Shown: positions 51,400-64,000 of the stretch, in pieces
Numbering within the stretch: the stretch's first letter is position 1
Layout: every line of letters begins with the position of its first letter
From: Eonycteris spelaea
Lineage: Eukaryota > Chordata > Mammalia > Chiroptera > Pteropodidae
Direction of reading: 5' to 3'
NCBI GenBank assembly: GCA_003508835.1
Contig: PUFA01000541.1
Span: 1-64,000, forward strand
Length of the DNA: 64,000 nucleotides
Made by a program: the position numbers and the translations under genes
Notes under the pieces: model-generated
The model's database searches: none
Told to the model about the DNA's origin: nothing
What the model saw: the letters and a program-made list of their open reading frames with translations, nothing else

Positions 51400-51998
51400 A
51401 TGTAGGTCAATTATTGTATTTTCTTTTGAGCTGAGTAATATCCCAATGTATATACGTACAATAATTTCTCTATCCAATCATCTATTGATGAGCGTTTAGG
51501 TCACTTCCATATCTTGGCTATTGTAAATAATGCTGCAATAAACATAAGGATGCATTTTTTTTTGAATTAGTGTTTTGGATTTTTTAGAATACCTAGAAGT
51601 GAAATTCTTGAGTCATAATGCATTATGTTAAGTAAAATAAGTCAGACAGAAAAAGACAAATGTCATATGATTTCTTTCATACGTGGAGTCTGTGGAACAA
51701 AAGAAACAAACAAACTAAACAAAAACAGACTCACGGATATGAAGGACAAACTAGTGATTGCCAGAGGGGAGGAGGGTTGGGGGACTGGGTGAAAAAGGTG
51801 AAGGGATGAATAAGTATAAATTAGCAGTTACAAAACAGTCACAGGCATGTAGAATACAGCATAGAGAATACAGTCAATATTATTGTAAAGGTTGTGTCTA
51901 GTGCCAGATGGGTGCTAGAACAATTGGGGTATCGCTTCATAAATTATATAAAAGTCTAACCATTGTACTCTTTACTTGAAATTAATAAAAATAATTAT
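51400..51998 (+). mobile_element. Short twin-primed L1 nested in older L1
   Basis: 51400-51611 is minus-strand ORF2 end ('ctgagtaatatcccaatgta', 'gctgcaataaacataaggat'). 51612-51998 is the plus-strand continuation ('taagtaaaataagtcagaca', 'tacttgaaattaataaaaat') ending in an A-rich tail. The two halves are adjacent in L1 order but inverted relative to each other. Confidence 0.7.
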
Positions 51999-52528
51999 AA
52001 TGAAAGATTTTAAAATGCAACAAGTACAAAACTATAATTAATTTAAATGTAAATACAGTAAATTCTCCAATTAAAAGACACAGAGTGACTGAATTGATTC
52101 AAAAAAAATAAGGTTAATCTATATGCTGCTTTCTAGAGACTCATTTCAGATTCATGGACACACATATTGAAAGTGAAGGGATGGTAAAAGATGTTTCGTG
52201 CAAATGAGAACCAAAAGAAAAATGAAGTAGTTACACTTACATTGGATGACATAGACTTTAAAATAAAATAAAGACTGTAATAAAAGACAAATATGAATAT
52301 AATTATAAGGGTGTCAATCTGGCATGAAAAAATGAAAAATATAACATGTATAATCACAAATGCACCTAAGAACACCTAAATATGCAAAGCGAATATTAAC
52401 AGACCTAAAGAGAGAAATTGACAGTGAGCAATACAATAGCGTATCAATTATTTTACTGAATACATTACCCACATATAAAATCAATAAGGATACATTTAAC
52501 TTAAATGACACATTAGACCAAATGAAAT

Positions 52529-52677
52529 TATATATATATATATATATATATACATATATATGTATATATATATATATATCTCACTTTATTTATATATATA
52601 TCACTTTATATATATATATCACTATATATTTATATCACTTTCTATAATATATATATATATATATAATATATATATAA
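52529..52677. repeat. TA-rich minisatellite in L1 endonuclease region
   Basis: About 150 bp of TA repeats containing four or five copies of a TATATCACTTTAT-type unit (52579, 52600, 52619, 52634). This is more ordered than a plain (TA)n array. Confidence 0.9.
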
Positions 52678-53195
52678 AACTTTATTTAAAAGCAGCAAGA
52701 TACAATTTTTTTCTCAAGAGCGCATGGATCATTTTCCAGGATAGATTGTGTTAGGTTATAAAAAAGTTTTAATAAATATAAGAAAGTTTAAATCATATCA
52801 AATGTCTTCTCAGATCACAGTAGTATGAAACTGAAAGTCAATCAAAAAAAACCCTGGAAAACTCAGAAATAAGTGGAGATTAAAAAACATGCCACTGATC
52901 AACCCATAGGTCAATGAAGATGTGAAAGAACATGTAAAAAATACCTGAGAAAAATAAAAATGGAAATGCAACATTCCAAAATCTATGGGATGCAGTAAAA
53001 GCAGTTCTAAGAGAAATGTTCACAGAAATATAGGCCAACCTCATGATACAAGAAAAATCACAAACAAACGATCTAACATTACACCTAAAGGAACTAGAAA
53101 AAGAACAAATAAAGCACAAAGTTAGTAGATAGAAGGACATAATAAATACCAAAGTGGAAATAAACAAAATAGAGACTAAAAACAATAGAAAAAAT

Positions 53196-53222
53196 AAAAC
53201 AAAAACAAAAACAAAAACAAAC
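53196..53222. repeat. (AAAAC)n microsatellite
   Basis: Four to five AAAAC units inside L1 ORF2. Confidence 0.85.
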
Positions 53223-55574
53223 TAAAAGCTGGTTCTTTGGAAAGATTAATGAAAGAACCAAACTTATCTATACTCACCAAGAGATATATCTCGAATAAAT
53301 AAAATCGGAAATAAAATAGAAGTTACAACTGAAACCACAGAAATACAAAAGATCATAGAGACTACTATGAACAATTACATCCCAACAAATTGGACAACTC
53401 AGAATAAATGGATAAAGTCCTAGCAACATGCAATCTTCCAATATTGAAACATGAAGAAATAGAAAATCTTAATGGACCAATTACTAGTATGGAGATTGAC
53501 TTAATTATAATATCACCCCTCCCCCACCCCCAGACAAAAGTCCAAGATCACAGGACTTCACTGGTAAATTTTACCAAGCATTCAAAGAATATTTAATACT
53601 TATACTTCTCAAAATTTTCCTAAAAATTGAAAAGTAGAGAAAGGTTTCATATTCATTTTATAAGGTGAACATTATTCTGATACCAAAACCCCAAAAATAT
53701 AGCACATGCACACATGCACACATTACAAGCTACTAACCTTGATGAACATATGTGCAAAAATTCTCAAGAAAGTATTAAGAAACTGATTTCAACAGTACAT
53801 TAAAATGATCATACACCATGATCAAGTGGAATTCCTTCCAGAGATGCAAGAATGGTTCAATATTCACAAATCGATCAACATAATATATCACATAAACAAA
53901 ACTCATATGGTCATTCCAATAGATGTTGAAAAAGCATTTGACAAAATTTAACATTCATTTATGATAAAAATTCTGAACAAATAGGGTACAGAGGGAAAGT
54001 AACATGAAAAGGTCATATATGATAAACCCATAACTATTATCATACTCAATGTTAAAAAAATTAAAAATTTTCTTCAAAAATTAAGAACAAGACAAGAATG
54101 CTCACTCACTCTCACCATTTTTATTAAATGTAGTTCTAGCCACAGAATTAGCCAAGAAAAAGAAATAAAAGTCATCTCAATTGGACAAGAACAAGTAAAA
54201 TTGTAACTATTTATATCTAGAAAACCCTGTACTTCACTTGAAAACTATTACAACTAATACATGAATCCAGTAAATTTGAAGGATACAAAATCATTGTACA
54301 GAAAACTAAAATTTCGATACACTTGAACTATTAGAAAGTGAAATTAAGAAAACAATTCATTTACAATTTCATCAAAAAATTTATCCAAAGAAGTGCAAGA
54401 CCTGTGCACTGAAAACTGTAAGATATTAATAAGAAATAGAAAATACATTTATATGAAAAATACTCTATTTTCATATAGGAAATGTTAATATTTTTAAAAT
54501 GTCCATAGTACCCAAAGCCATCTACAGACTAAAAGCAGTGTCTACTAAAATTCCATTGGAATTTTTTCACGGAATTAGAACAAATTCTTTTAAAATTTTT
54601 ATGGAGCCACAGAAAAATTCCTAATAGACCAAGCAATCTCGAGAAAGAACAAAGCTGGGGTACCATGCGCCCTGATTTTAAACTGTACCACAAAATTATA
54701 CTAATCAAAACAGTATGGTGTTGGTATATGAACAAAGATACAGATTAATGGAACAGAACAGGGAACCCCAAAATAAAAAGGAAAATATATAGATTATTAA
54801 TTTATGACAAAAAGCTCAAAACATACAATGGAAAAAAGACAGTTTCTTCAGTAAACCCCTGGAAAAGAATGGAACTTGTCGACTATCTTACAATATACAG
54901 TAAGAATAACTCAAAATGAATTAAAGTTTTGATATAAGACCTGAAACCATATAATCCTCAAAAGAAAACATAGATGGGAGGTTCCATGAAAAAGCATTTT
55001 TGTTGTTGTTGTTATGACTCCAAAGGCAAAGGAAACAAAAAGAAAAAGAAATGGAGTATATCAACTAAAAACATTTCTGCACATTAAAAAAAAAGATAAC
55101 CTACTGAATGAAAGAAGATATTTGCAAATCATATACCTAATGAGGGTTAATATCCAAAATATATAGAGTTCACACAGCTCAATAACATAAAAACAAACAC
55201 CCCAGAGAAAAAATGGGCAGATAATCTGAATTGACATTTTTCCACAGAAGGCATACAGATTGCCATAAGGCACATGAAGATAGGCTCAACAACTGATTAT
55301 CAGTGAAATGCAAATCAAAACCATGATGAGATGTCACCACACAACTATAGGAATGACTATTATCAAAAAGACAACAGGAAGTGTTGAAGAGGATGTGAAA
55401 AAAAGGGAGCCCTCTTGCACGGTGGATGGGATTGTAAACTGATGCAGTCACTGTAGAAAACAATATGAGGATTCACAAATAAGTAAAAGTGGAACTACTA
55501 AATAACTCAGATATCTCACTTTGGGATATTTTTTGAAGAATATAAAAATGCTAATTTGAAAAGATATATGTACC

Positions 55575-55690
55575 CTTATTTTATTTTATTTATTTTATTT
55601 TCTTTCCTTCCTCCCTCCCTTCCTTCCTTCCTTCCTTCCTTCCTTCCTTCCTTCCTTCCTTCCTTCCTTCCTTCTTTCCTTCCTTCCTTT
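55575..55690. repeat. (TTTTA)n / (CCTT)n microsatellite at an L1 tail
   Basis: TTTTA units followed by about 20 CCTT units, immediately next to the 3' end of the minus-strand L1. It probably grew from that element's A-rich tail. Confidence 0.95.
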
Positions 55691-58600
55691 TTTACTCATG
55701 ATAGATTTTATTTTTATTTTTTACTCCTTTCACCCACCCTCTCCCTTGAGCAGCCATCAGCTTGTCCTTTATACCTATCGGTCTGCTTCTGTTTTGTTTA
55801 TTCATTAATTTTGTTTATTTAGATCACATATAAGTGAGATCATGATATTTGTCTCTCCATATGACTTATTTCATTTAGCATAATACCCTCTAAGTCCATC
55901 CATGCTGTTGCTAATGGCAAGAATTCATTATTTTCTATTGCTGAATAATATTCCATTGTATATTTATATACCACATCTTTTTACCCATTTATCTGTTGAT
56001 GGAAATCTAGACTGTTTCCATATCTTAGCTATTACTTGCAATAGGGCAATGAACATAGTGGTATATATTTTTTCAAATGTGGATTTTTTTTTTTTTGATA
56101 AATACCCAGAAGTGGAATTACTGGATTGTATGGCAGCTCTATTTTAAATTTTAAGGAATATCTATAATGTTTTTTGTGGTGTCTACACTAATTTTCAATC
56201 CCACCAACACTATGCTAGCGTTCCCTTTTCTCCACATTCTTGCTAGCACTTTTTATTTGTTGATTTATTAAATATAGGCATTCTGACTGTATGAGGTGAT
56301 ATATCATTGTGGTTTTACTTTTAATTTCCCTGATGATTAGTGATGTTGAGCATCTCTCTTCATATGTTCTTAAGCCATTTGTATGTCTTCTTTTGAGAAA
56401 TGTGTATTCAGGTCTTCCAGGCCCTTTTAATTGGATTTTTTTTGGTGTTAAGTTGTATGAGTTCTTTATATATTAACCATTTATTTCATGTATCACTTGT
56501 AAATATATTCTTCCATTTAGTATGTTTTTTTGTTGTTTTGTTGGTAATATCCTTTGCTGTGAAAAAAAACTTTTTAGTTTGATGTAGTTGCATTTGTTTA
56601 TTCTTTCTTTTGCCCTTGCATGAGGAGACATATCCAAAAAGATATTGCTAATAGTATATTAAAGTGTTTACTGTTTGTGTTTTCTTCTAGGAGTTTATGA
56701 TTTCAGGTCTAACATTTAAGTCTGATTTATTTTGAGTTTACTTTTAAATGAATGTTATAAAGTGGTCTGATTTTATTTCTTTCAGGTATGTATTCAGTTT
56801 TCTAACACCAGTTATTGTCTTTACCTCATTGTTTATCCTTGCCTTTTTGTTATAGATTATTTGATTAGTTGTATTGTTCTTTGTGTCTGTTATTAAGCCA
56901 ATACCACACTGTTTTTATTATTTTAGCTTGGTAGTATAGTTTGATATAAGGGAGCATGTTATCTTACACTTTGTTTTTTCTCAAGATTTCTTTGTCTATT
57001 TGGGGTCTTTTGTGGTTTTATATGAATTTTATGATATTTGTTCTAATTCTCAGAAGAATGCCATTGGCATTTTAATAGGGATTGAATTGGCTCTATATAT
57101 TACTTTAGATAGGACATTTTAAAAATATTAATCTTTCCAATCCATAAACAAAGTAGTATCTTTCTATTTATTTGTATTTTGTTCAATTTCCTTCTTCAAT
57201 GTCATTACTTTTCAGAGCACAGGTCTTTCACTTTGGTTAAATTTATACCTAAGAATTTTATATTTTTTGATGTAATTGTAAGTGAGATTGATTTCTTATT
57301 TTTTTTCTTGTGATTCTTTGTTATTGGTGAATGGAAACACCAGATTTCTGTATATTGATTCTGTATCCTACAACTTTACTGAAGTTATTTATTAGTTCTA
57401 ATATTTTTGTATAGATTTTAAGGGGTTTCTAAATATAATATCATGCCATCTGCAAATAATGAGATTTTTACTTCTTCCTTTCCAATTAGGATGTTTTTTT
57501 TATTTCTTTGTCTTATCTGATTATGTTGGCAAGTACTTTCTATGTTATATTTAATAGAAGCAGTGATAGTGGGTGCCATTATGTGGTTCCCTATCTTAGA
57601 GGAAAGGCTTCAGCTTTTTCACTATTGAGTAATAATATTAACTGTGAATTTGTCACATATACACAATGTTATTGAGAACTTTATAGTCAAAAGGATGTGA
57701 ATTTAGTCAACTGCTTTTTCTGCTCCTAGTGAGTAATACCACGAATTTTAATCCTTTATTTGATTAATTATGTGATGTATCACATTAATCGATTTATGGA
57801 TGTCAAAACATCCTTGGTGTGGATGAATCCCACTTGGTCATAATGTACAATTTTAAAAAATGTATTGTTGAATTCTGGTTGGCAATTTTTGTTGAATATT
57901 TTTGCATCTATGTTCATCAAAGATACTGGCCTATAATGTTTTTTGCAATGTCATTCTCTGGTTTTGGTATCAGGGTAATGCTGGTTTTACAAAAGGAGTT
58001 TGGAAGCATTCCTTTCTTCCTCTTCAATGTTTAGAAATAGTTTAAGGATAGGTGTTAATTCTTCTTTGAAAGTTTGATAGAATTCACCCTTAAAATTATC
58101 TGGTTCTGGAGTTTTATTCTTGAAAATGTCATGATTATGACTTCAATTTTATTGTTGGTAATTAATCAGTTAAGATTTTTTATTTCTTCCTAGTTCAGTC
58201 TGGGATGATTATATATATCTAGAAATTTATCCATTTCTTTTAGATTGGCAAATTTGCTGGCATATAACTTTTTATAGCATTCCTTAATTATTCTTTGTAT
58301 TTCTGTAGTGTCAATTGTAACTTCTCTTTCATTTATGATTTTATTTGATTTCTTTCTCTTTTTTTCTTGATGAGTTTTCTAGATGTCTGCCTAAATTATT
58401 TATCTTTTCAAAGAATCAGTCTTAGTTTTATTAATATTTTCTATTGTTTCTTTAATTGCTATGTTGTTTATTTCTATCTTGAACTTAATTATTTCCTTAT
58501 TTCTGTTTACTTTAGGTTTGGTTTGTTCTTTTTTCAGTTTCTCTGGTGTAGAGTTAAAATGTTTATTTTGGATTTTTTTTCTTATGGTATGCCTGTGTAG

Positions 58601-59430
58601 CTATGGAAATTCCTCTTAGAACTGATTTGCCACACCTTATATGTTTTGAAAAGTTCTGTCTTTATTTTTATTTGTTTCAACATAGTTTTTAATTTTTTCT
58701 TTGATTTTCTCTTTTATCTATTGGTTGTTTTATCTATATGTTGTTTAGTCTCAACATATTTGTGTTTGTTTGTTTGTTTGTTTGTTTTCCAATTTTCTTC
58801 CTGTAGTTGATTTCTAGTTTCATGGCATTGTGGTAGAAAAAGATGCTTAGTATGATTTTAGTTATCTTGATTTTATTAGGCTTATTTTGTGGCCTAATAT
58901 GTGATCTATCCTAGAGAATGTTCCATGTACAATTTAAAAATGTGTATTCCAAAATTTTTTGAATGAAATGTTCTAAAAATGTTTAAGTTTATTTCATCTA
59001 ATATGTGATGTTTAAGACCATTATTTTGTTATTAATTTTCTATCTGGATGATCTAACTGCTTATGTGAGAAGGGTATTAAAATGCTTACACTTATTGTAG
59101 TATTGTGGATTTCTCTCCTTAAGCCTATTAATAATTTATTAATAATTGTTTTATTTTTTAGGTGCTCCTATGTTGGGCGCATAGATATTTATGATTGTGA
59201 TATCCTCTTCTTGGATTATCCCCTTTATATAGTTATATAATGTCTTTCTTTGTCTTTTTTTAACGTATTTTTTGTTAAAGCCTATTTTACCTGATAAAGG
59301 TCTGCTACTAGAGCTTTCTTTTCTATTTGGATAAAATATATTTTGATCCTTTAACTTTAAGTCTATATGTATCTTTTTATTTGAAGTGAGTCTCTTGTAA
59401 GCAGCATATAGATGAGTAATATTTTTTTCA
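55690..59430 (-). mobile_element. L1 retrotransposon, minus strand, 5'-truncated
   Basis: The 3' UTR (55,690-56,000) is followed, right to left, by nearly all of ORF2: C-terminal region, RT, and endonuclease up to about 59,430. There the next L1 (from 59,456) begins. The subfamily differs from the younger L1 beside it. The RT motif reads F-A-D-G at 57456-57445, so the second catalytic aspartate is gone. No frame stays open beyond about 90 codons. Confidence 0.85.
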
Positions 59431-59455
59431 GTGTTCTAAGAATACTTTTTTTTTT

Positions 59456-62400
59456 ACAATTTCTTTTTTTTAATTAAGTTTATTGGAGCAACATTGGTTA
59501 ATACAATTATATGATTTTCAGGTGTACATTACCATTTGACATTTGTATATTCTATTGTGTGTTTACCATCTAAAGTCCAGTTTCCTTCAGCTACTATATA
59601 TTTGATCCCCTTTACACACTTCACCTTCCTCTACCCCACCCCATATTCGAGCCCCTTTACCCTATCTACCTCTACCTCTCTCTCCCTCCACCCCTACCCT
59701 CTGGTAACCACTAGCCCATTGTCCATGTCCCTGAGTCTCTGTTTGTCATGTTCATTTGTTGCTTTTAGGTTTATATCCCACATATAAGTGATATCATGTG
59801 ATTTTCAACTTTTTCTGTTTGGCTTATTTCACTTAGCATGATTATCTCGAGGTCCATCCATGTTGTCGCAAATGGCAGTATTTCATCTCTTCTTATGTGA
59901 GTAATATTCCATTGTATATATGCACCACAGCTTCTTTAGCCAATCATCTATCGTAGGACACTTCGGTTGCTTCCATGTCTGGCCACTGTGATAGTGCTGC
60001 ATGAAATATCGGTGTGAAAATATCTTTCCAATATGGGTTTTCAAGACTTTGGGGTAAATACCCAGTAGAGGGATTGCTGGATCAATGGTAGATCAATTCT
60101 TAGTTTTTTGAGAAAAGTCCATACTGTTTCCATAGTGACTGTACCAACTTTGCAGTCCCACCAGCAATGTATGAAGGTTCCTTTTTCTCCACATCCTCTC
60201 CACATTTGTTATTACTTGTCTGTTGATTATAGCTATTCTAACAGGGTTGAGATGATATCTCATGGTGGTTTTGATTTGCATTTCTCTAATAGCTAGAGAT
60301 GTTGAACATGCTTTAAATTTTGTTGGCCATTTGTATGTCTTCTAGGGAGAAGTGTTTGTTCAGGTCCTCTGTCTATTTTTTGACTAGGTAGTTTATTTTC
60401 TTATTGTTATTGAGTTGAATGAGTTCTTTGTCTATTTTGAATATTATTTGTTCATTTAAAATTTTTTCTAAGATGTAATGTTAGATCGTTTATTTGGAGT
60501 TTTTCTTGTTTCTTGAGATAGGCTTGTAATGATATGAACCTTCATCTTATTACTGCTTTTGCTATGTTTGCATTGATATTGTATTTTCATTCTCATTTGT
60601 TTATGTGTATCTCTTGATCTCTTTTTTTAACTACTTCTTTGACCCAACCATTCTTTAGTAACATGTTGTTCACTCTGTATATATTTGCGATTTTTCTTGC
60701 CTTTTTTTTTTTTGCAGTTGATTTTTAGTTTCAAAACACTGTAGCTGGAGAATATGCTTGCAATGATTTCAGTCAGCATATAATTGTGTTTTAGGTTTTG
60801 ATATAGACTGTGTACTCTGTGAGCCTTTTTATCGGTTAGTTCGGTCCATTTACATTTACGGTAATTATTGATATGTGAGATTTTCCTATAGTCATTTTGA
60901 CTTTTGTTTTCTAGTGGCCTGGTGTCTCCATTGTTCCTTTGCCCTTGTGTTTTTGTCAATTATTTTGGCTTGGTGGTGTTCTATGACATATTCCTGTGTT
61001 TCCTCTTGTTTTATGTTATGTTTCAGTTTCAGATATTTTTTGTGTGGTTACCATTAAGTTTATGTAAAATAAAATTTCACATACATAATAGTGTATTTTT
61101 TTCTGTGTACTTTTTATCTCCATTCCCCTGTGCAATTCCAGATCTTTACTCCCTCCTTTTTTTGGTTTCTGTTTTCTCAAACTATTTTTATTTATACTAT
61201 TTGTTAATTTCTAAAGTGCAGTAGCTACTGCCTTCTTCTTCTCTTTTTAAAATGTTTTTACCTCCTTTAACCACTCTGTCTGTTAGTCATCTTACTCATA
61301 GTTTTGTATGTTTTTGTTTGTTTGTTTGTTTTCAGGTAGAATAACCCCTTTTAATATTTCCTGTGATGGAAGCCTAGTGGTGGAAAATTCCCTCAGCTTT
61401 TGTATGTCTGAAAAGGTCTTTATTTCCCCTTCATATCTAAAGGAGAACTTTACTGAATGTTATTTTAGCTGGTAATTTCTTTTTCTATAGTTTAATATTT
61501 GATTTTACTTACCTCTAGCTTTTTCTGCTGAAAAATCTGGTGATAATCTAATAGGTTTTTTTTTATAGGTGGTAACCAAGTTCTTTTACCATTTTCTTTT
61601 ACCTGGATGCTTTTAGAATTCTTTATTTTCATTAATTTTTGACAATTTTAATATAATGTGTCTTGGAGAAGGCCTTTTTGGATTGAGTTAATTGGGCATT
61701 TTCTTTGTTTCTTGGATTCAGGCATCCAGTTTTTCATAGGTAGGGGATGTTCTTGTCAACTGTTTGAATAGACTTTCTGTTCCCTTCTCCTTCTGTTATT
61801 TCTGTTATTTTTATATTGCTCTTTTCAAATGGTGTCGATAGTTCTTCTAGAGTTCCTTTTTTACTCTAAATTCTCTCTTTTATTCCATCTGTATCATTTA
61901 CAGACTTCCCTCTTTGATATCACTAATTCTTTCCTTCAACTGGTCAATTCTTTCTTAAACTTGCTATTGCATTTTCACCTCTTTTCTTGAGTTCTTCAAC
62001 TCCAGGTTCTATTTGTTTTATTTTAAAATTTCAATCTCTTTAGTATTCTTTTTGTTTATTCATTTTGTTTCTGAGTTCATTAAACTGACTAAGTTTTCTT
62101 CCATTTCATTGAGTTTTTTTAGAACTAGAAACTTAAATTCCCTGTCATTTAAATTTCATATTTCTATATTTTTAAGTTTATTTTCTTGGGATTTTTTCAT
62201 TTTCTTTCTGAGCTGGCTTGTTACATCTGTTATTCATGGAGTTAGGTGTTTATGGGAATTATCTGTTTTTTTTTTTAATTATTATTGTTAAGAATGATTC
62301 CTCTCTAATAGGTTAATAAGGGTTTTTTCTTTTGTTTTCCAGTAGGTGGTGCACAAGCCTCCTGCACTGCCCCAGCCTCTCGGATCTCGCTGGGTGGCAA

Positions 62401-63262
62401 AAAAAAGTCTTTTATTCTTTGGGAAATTGGATATCTCCTTTGTTACTGGGTTGACTGGTGGGAGAATGTGGTGGAAATTGGGATTATGAGTGCCTAGATT
62501 GCCCCTGACGTCCCACAGCTGTCCTAGCAGCCATATGCAGTTTTTCGCTGCCTGAGATGCCTCAGGGCCTACACCAGAATTAGCCTGGATGGGTGGGGCT
62601 GGCGTGTGTGGAAAGACTGCTGGTTTGCCTGTGGCTTTGTTCTCTCAGCAATGGGACTGCCATGCCTCATCAGCTTCGCCTCTGTATCTTCATCCCGATC
62701 ACTGGGACCAGCCGCAGTGTGTGTCTGTCAATCAGAAGCTGAATGCTCAGATCTCAAGGCTGCAGACTCCATGCTCTATAGCCTGATACTTGCTGCTACC
62801 TTTCCCCTGTGGCCCGCTGCTAGCTCTGGAGGCTGCGGAAAAATGAGGTCTGGGAGGGTTGGACGAGGCTGCCAGTCTCCGTGACTACTTTCTAGAACAT
62901 AGCTGTTGCACTTTTGTATTCATTCTGTTCCCTTGTCTCTGCCCTGAACACTGAGTTTTGCAGTAATATATGCTGGCCACTCAGGTTGGAACGCTTGAAG
63001 CTACAGAGAGTGCATACTAACCTGATTCCTCTCCCTCTCCTCAAGTTCTCAGCTGTGTCTGTAGCAACGGTTTCCACTTTTCCCTTTTTCTTCCTCCCTT
63101 GCTTGTCCAATCACCCACCTTCAGATGTTTTGATGCCCAGATCTCTCTGAAGTGTTTATATGGTCAACTGGGAATCTTCTATTGGATTATAACTGTTTAA
63201 TTTGTTGAAATTTCAAGGGGAGAGATCAAAGAGACCCCTCATGCCTCTGTACTTCTGACATC
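59456..63262 (-). mobile_element. L1 retrotransposon, minus strand, internally deleted
   Basis: Same family as the L1s at 2314 and 7303, with matching 3' UTR beginning 'aattaagtttattggagcaa'. Right to left: 5' UTR (about 62,300-63,262, GC-richer), ORF1 (coiled coil about 61,900-62,200; C-terminal domain about 61,350-61,640), a short piece of mid ORF2 (about 60,440-60,800), and the ORF2 end with 3' UTR (59,456-60,440). Most of the endonuclease and the RT core are deleted. All ORFs are broken. Confidence 0.8.
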
Positions 63263-63264
63263 AA

Positions 63265-64000
63265 TCCTATATGTTTCTTATATAGTTTTTCATTCAAATT
63301 TTGATTTTGACTTAAATAACTTTTATATAACAATTAATTGAATACCTAGTGAGGATAAAAACAGTCTAAGTGATAGCACTATTGCAGTTTTATTCTTACA
63401 CTGAGGTTCTTCATCCTAAGCTATTAAATGTGCATTGGTTTCCCTAGTTCAAGTTTGTGCTGTGTTTACTACACGTTATGTATGCTGCCTGAACTATTTT
63501 TTTTTCTGTTATAAATGGCTAACTCACCATGTAAAAGAAAAGAACACAATCAAATTAGTAATTGGAAATGTGTGACTTGCCATATATGTATGAAAACACT
63601 ATTCTTTGATTATAATGACCTCTAAGGTCTCTTTCAGTTCTATGATTTTCATATGTCTGGTAAAATATACAAAGAACTTTATGCTTCTTCATTCTAAGAT
63701 ATATGAAATTTGAGGTATGCGGATGATAGTATTTAAAATGCAAGAAGAAAATTCGAAAGTAAAGCTTATTTTTTTATTTCGGTTACCAGGGATGTGTTCT
63801 GAGTCAGGCTTTCAATACACAGAAAGGGATGTGTAAATGTATTTTTAGAAACAATGTCAAGTGTTTGACAAGCATAACAATGTATCTAATTGCATGAGTC
63901 ATATATGATTATCTCTACCATCTCGTTTTTATTTAGAGTTAATTTTGGTTATTTCTTTAACACAATCATTGCAAATCTCTCAAAAATGTATTATCCTTCT
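63265..64000. other. Unique AT-rich intergenic DNA
   Basis: No gene or repeat recognised to the end of the window. Confidence 0.5.

Larger units (their letters stand above)
49665..55565 (+). mobile_element. Older L1 retrotransposon, plus strand, with nested insertion
   Basis: The 5' leader begins near 'ggttcaagatggtggcatag' and runs to about 51395, including an ORF1-proximal part ('aatgacagaaaacttcttta', 'gaaggaaacagacatccaca'). ORF2 starts near 52013 ('ataattaatttaaatgtaaa') and continues, with many frame breaks, to 55565. A smaller twin-primed L1 (51400-51998) lies between the two parts. The 5' leader resembles that of the older L1 at 5698. Confidence 0.75.
52013..55565 (+). pseudogene. 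L1 ORF2 remnant (endonuclease-reverse transcriptase)
   Basis: Fragments are readable in all three plus frames. Endonuclease: LKREIDSEQYNSVSIILLN at 52,360-52,647, followed by a TA-rich expansion. Pre-RT: DFTGKFYQAF-like region near 53,555-53,590. RT palm near 54,180-54,240, where the F-A-D-D catalytic motif is missing through a short deletion after 'aaaattgtaactatttata'. Connection to the C-terminus: 54,700-55,560. It cannot encode an active protein. Confidence 0.75.

Overview
This is a stretch of eutherian mammal nuclear DNA: AT-rich, CpG-poor, full of LINE-1 (L1) fragments, old MIR and L2 repeats and microsatellites. It has one recognisable host gene, POU3F4 (Brn-4), a single-exon POU-homeodomain transcription factor gene on the minus strand at about 25972-27071. 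POU3F4 is X-linked in placental mammals and lies in a gene desert, so a gene-poor, L1-rich window fits. The L1 3' ends look to me like those of bats, and no recent tRNA-type SINE is visible (as would be expected in carnivores, ruminants or horse). A bat is therefore my best guess, but this is inference.

Layout. 1-5.5 kb: old L2 and MIR pieces, L1 3' ends and unique DNA. 5.5-14.8 kb: a nested block in which a minus-strand MIR is split by a plus-strand L1. That L1 holds a 365-bp solo LTR with 6-bp target duplications and a nearly full-length minus-strand L1 of about 6.35 kb. 14.8-23.1 kb: mostly unique intergenic DNA. 23.2-27.5 kb: POU3F4, with a long probable 3' UTR (poly-A signal at 23196-23201), the coding exon, and a promoter region with CCAAT boxes. 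27.5-37.5 kb: upstream DNA with a G-rich purine block, two very large polypyrimidine tracts and several microsatellites. 37.5-49.6 kb: unique DNA with MIRs, a twin-primed L1 and older L1 pieces. 49.6-63.3 kb: almost solid L1, including a plus-strand and a minus-strand ORF2 lying tail to tail and a younger, internally deleted minus-strand L1. 63.3-64 kb: unique.

The POU3F4 reading frame is broken by about a dozen small insertions and deletions, while the amino acids on either side stay well conserved. That looks more like consensus sequence error than old pseudogene decay. One 12-bp insertion just before homeodomain helix 3 is harder to explain this way. The three ORF2 copies in which I located the reverse-transcriptase catalytic motif all have it mutated or missing, and no L1 ORF in the window is intact.

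I see no CRISPR, operon, tRNA, rRNA or novel protein system. The most useful leads are the state of POU3F4, an exact 35-bp repeat in its 3' region, apparent enrichment of octamer (POU-type) motifs around the gene, and the repeat architecture. All family assignments are from recall and reading; no alignment was run.
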